Of a stretch of 64,000 nt of DNA, positions 63,661 through 64,000 are shown piece by piece (position 1 is the stretch's first letter; the number at the start of each line of letters is the position of its first letter). The notes beneath the pieces are model-generated. The model was not told where the DNA came from and searched no databases. It was given only the letters and a program-made list of their open reading frames with translations. Position numbers and translations under genes: made by a program. Source of the DNA: Zhaonella formicivorans. GTDB taxonomy: Bacteria; Bacillota; DUOV01; Zhaonellaceae. The stretch spans positions 2,142,142 to 2,206,141 of the forward strand of contig NZ_CP085524.1 in NCBI RefSeq assembly GCF_004353525.1. Reading direction: 5' to 3'.

Positions 63661-64000
63661 TACTTAGTATGGATCTCTACCGTCGCGTCCTTGGTCCAAA
63701 CTACCTCTACCCCCAGGGCAGTGCCGGCAAAGCGGAGCGGCACCAAAGTCCTGCCGTTTATCTCCCTGGCGGGCACATCCAATGCAACAGTTTCACCGTT
63801 TACCAGGGCTTGCTTTGCCCCGCCGGTGAACTGCACTGTCCTGCCCTCTTTCACAGCCGTAACCATCCTGGTGGCCGCATCGTACTGCACCTGGGCCCCG
63901 AGGGCCTCAAAAATCCTCCGGAAAGGAACCAGGGTCCTGCCGTTTATGAGCTGCGGCGGAACATCAAAAAACAGCCTATCCCCGTCTAAGTAAACCGGAA
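63660..64000 (-). CDS. Copper-amine-oxidase-N-like domain protein (3' end only)
   Basis: The last 113 codons of a protein whose start lies beyond the window. Two stalk-like blocks are readable: PPQLINGRTLVPFRRIFEAL and REINGRTLVPLRFAGTALGV, each followed by a V.W/V.Y strand, as in copper amine oxidase N-terminal domains of Firmicutes surface proteins. It has the same domain type as the 62239 and 21248 proteins. Confidence 0.75.
   Translation of the reverse strand, partial: PVYLDGDRLFFDVPPQLINGRTLVPFRRIFEALGAQVQYDAATRMVTAVKEGRTVQFTGGAKQALVNGETVALDVPAREINGRTLVPLRFAGTALGVEVVWTKDATVEIHTK

Overview
The window looks like chromosome from an anaerobic Gram-positive (Firmicutes, Clostridia/Peptococcaceae-like). 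Shine-Dalgarno sequences are strong (GGAGG types), gene orders are typical of Firmicutes (hpf-secA-prfB; ftsE-ftsX-M23 peptidase-ctp-MinJ-like), prfB carries the programmed frameshift, and one methyltransferase gene appears to encode pyrrolysine through an in-frame amber codon. No rRNA, tRNA, CRISPR array or intact transposase gene was recognised. Almost all genes lie on the minus strand.

Layout. 1-8.5 kb: nucleotide excision repair (uvrC 5' end, uvrA, uvrB), interrupted by a lysyltransferase-like membrane protein and ktrA. 8.7-12 kb: two tandem paralogous permeases with long, partly conserved 5' leaders. 12.7-18.2 kb: cell division and envelope cluster (ftsE, ftsX, M23 murein hydrolase activator, carboxy-terminal protease, MinJ-like PDZ protein). 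18.4-22.2 kb: a YeeE-TusA-YeeE sulfur (or selenium) cassette, a LysR regulator, and a Tat-exported split-Soret-type c cytochrome. 22.7-26 kb: split transketolase, YitT protein, ferredoxin. 26.1-35.2 kb: a quaternary/tertiary amine module made of two BCCT transporters, a non-Pyl MttB-family methyltransferase, a Pyl-type MttB and a PAS-sigma54 activator. Four sigma54 promoters match the consensus spacing, and a shared AAGTC-N5-GACTT palindrome may be the activator site. 35.2-46 kb: ubiB, phasin-like protein, prfB, secA, DUF5317-like protein, HD-GYP protein, a conserved hypothetical, hpf, cold-shock protein. 46-50.7 kb: polar amino-acid ABC transporter, comFC, small genes. 51-64 kb: AzgA-type purine permease, phosphohexomutase, HEAT-repeat protein, large exported Ig-like protein, cinA, TagO/WecA-type transferase, fabZ, murJ, and two exported proteins with copper-amine-oxidase-N-like domains.

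The intergenic regions are rich in repeats. The most striking is a roughly 140-bp element with a 105-bp palindromic core. In three of four copies it is bracketed by direct repeats of the local intrinsic-terminator stem-loop, a different sequence each time, as if it inserts at terminators and duplicates the hairpin. A second, larger structured element (three copies) is nested in one of these. GAACCGTCCCC palindromes and degenerate AGCTGAT-type tracts fill other gaps.

The amine module is the functional centre of the window: BCCT carriers import methylated amines, MttB-type enzymes transfer a methyl group to a corrinoid protein encoded elsewhere, and the sigma54 activator probably switches on all four transcripts.
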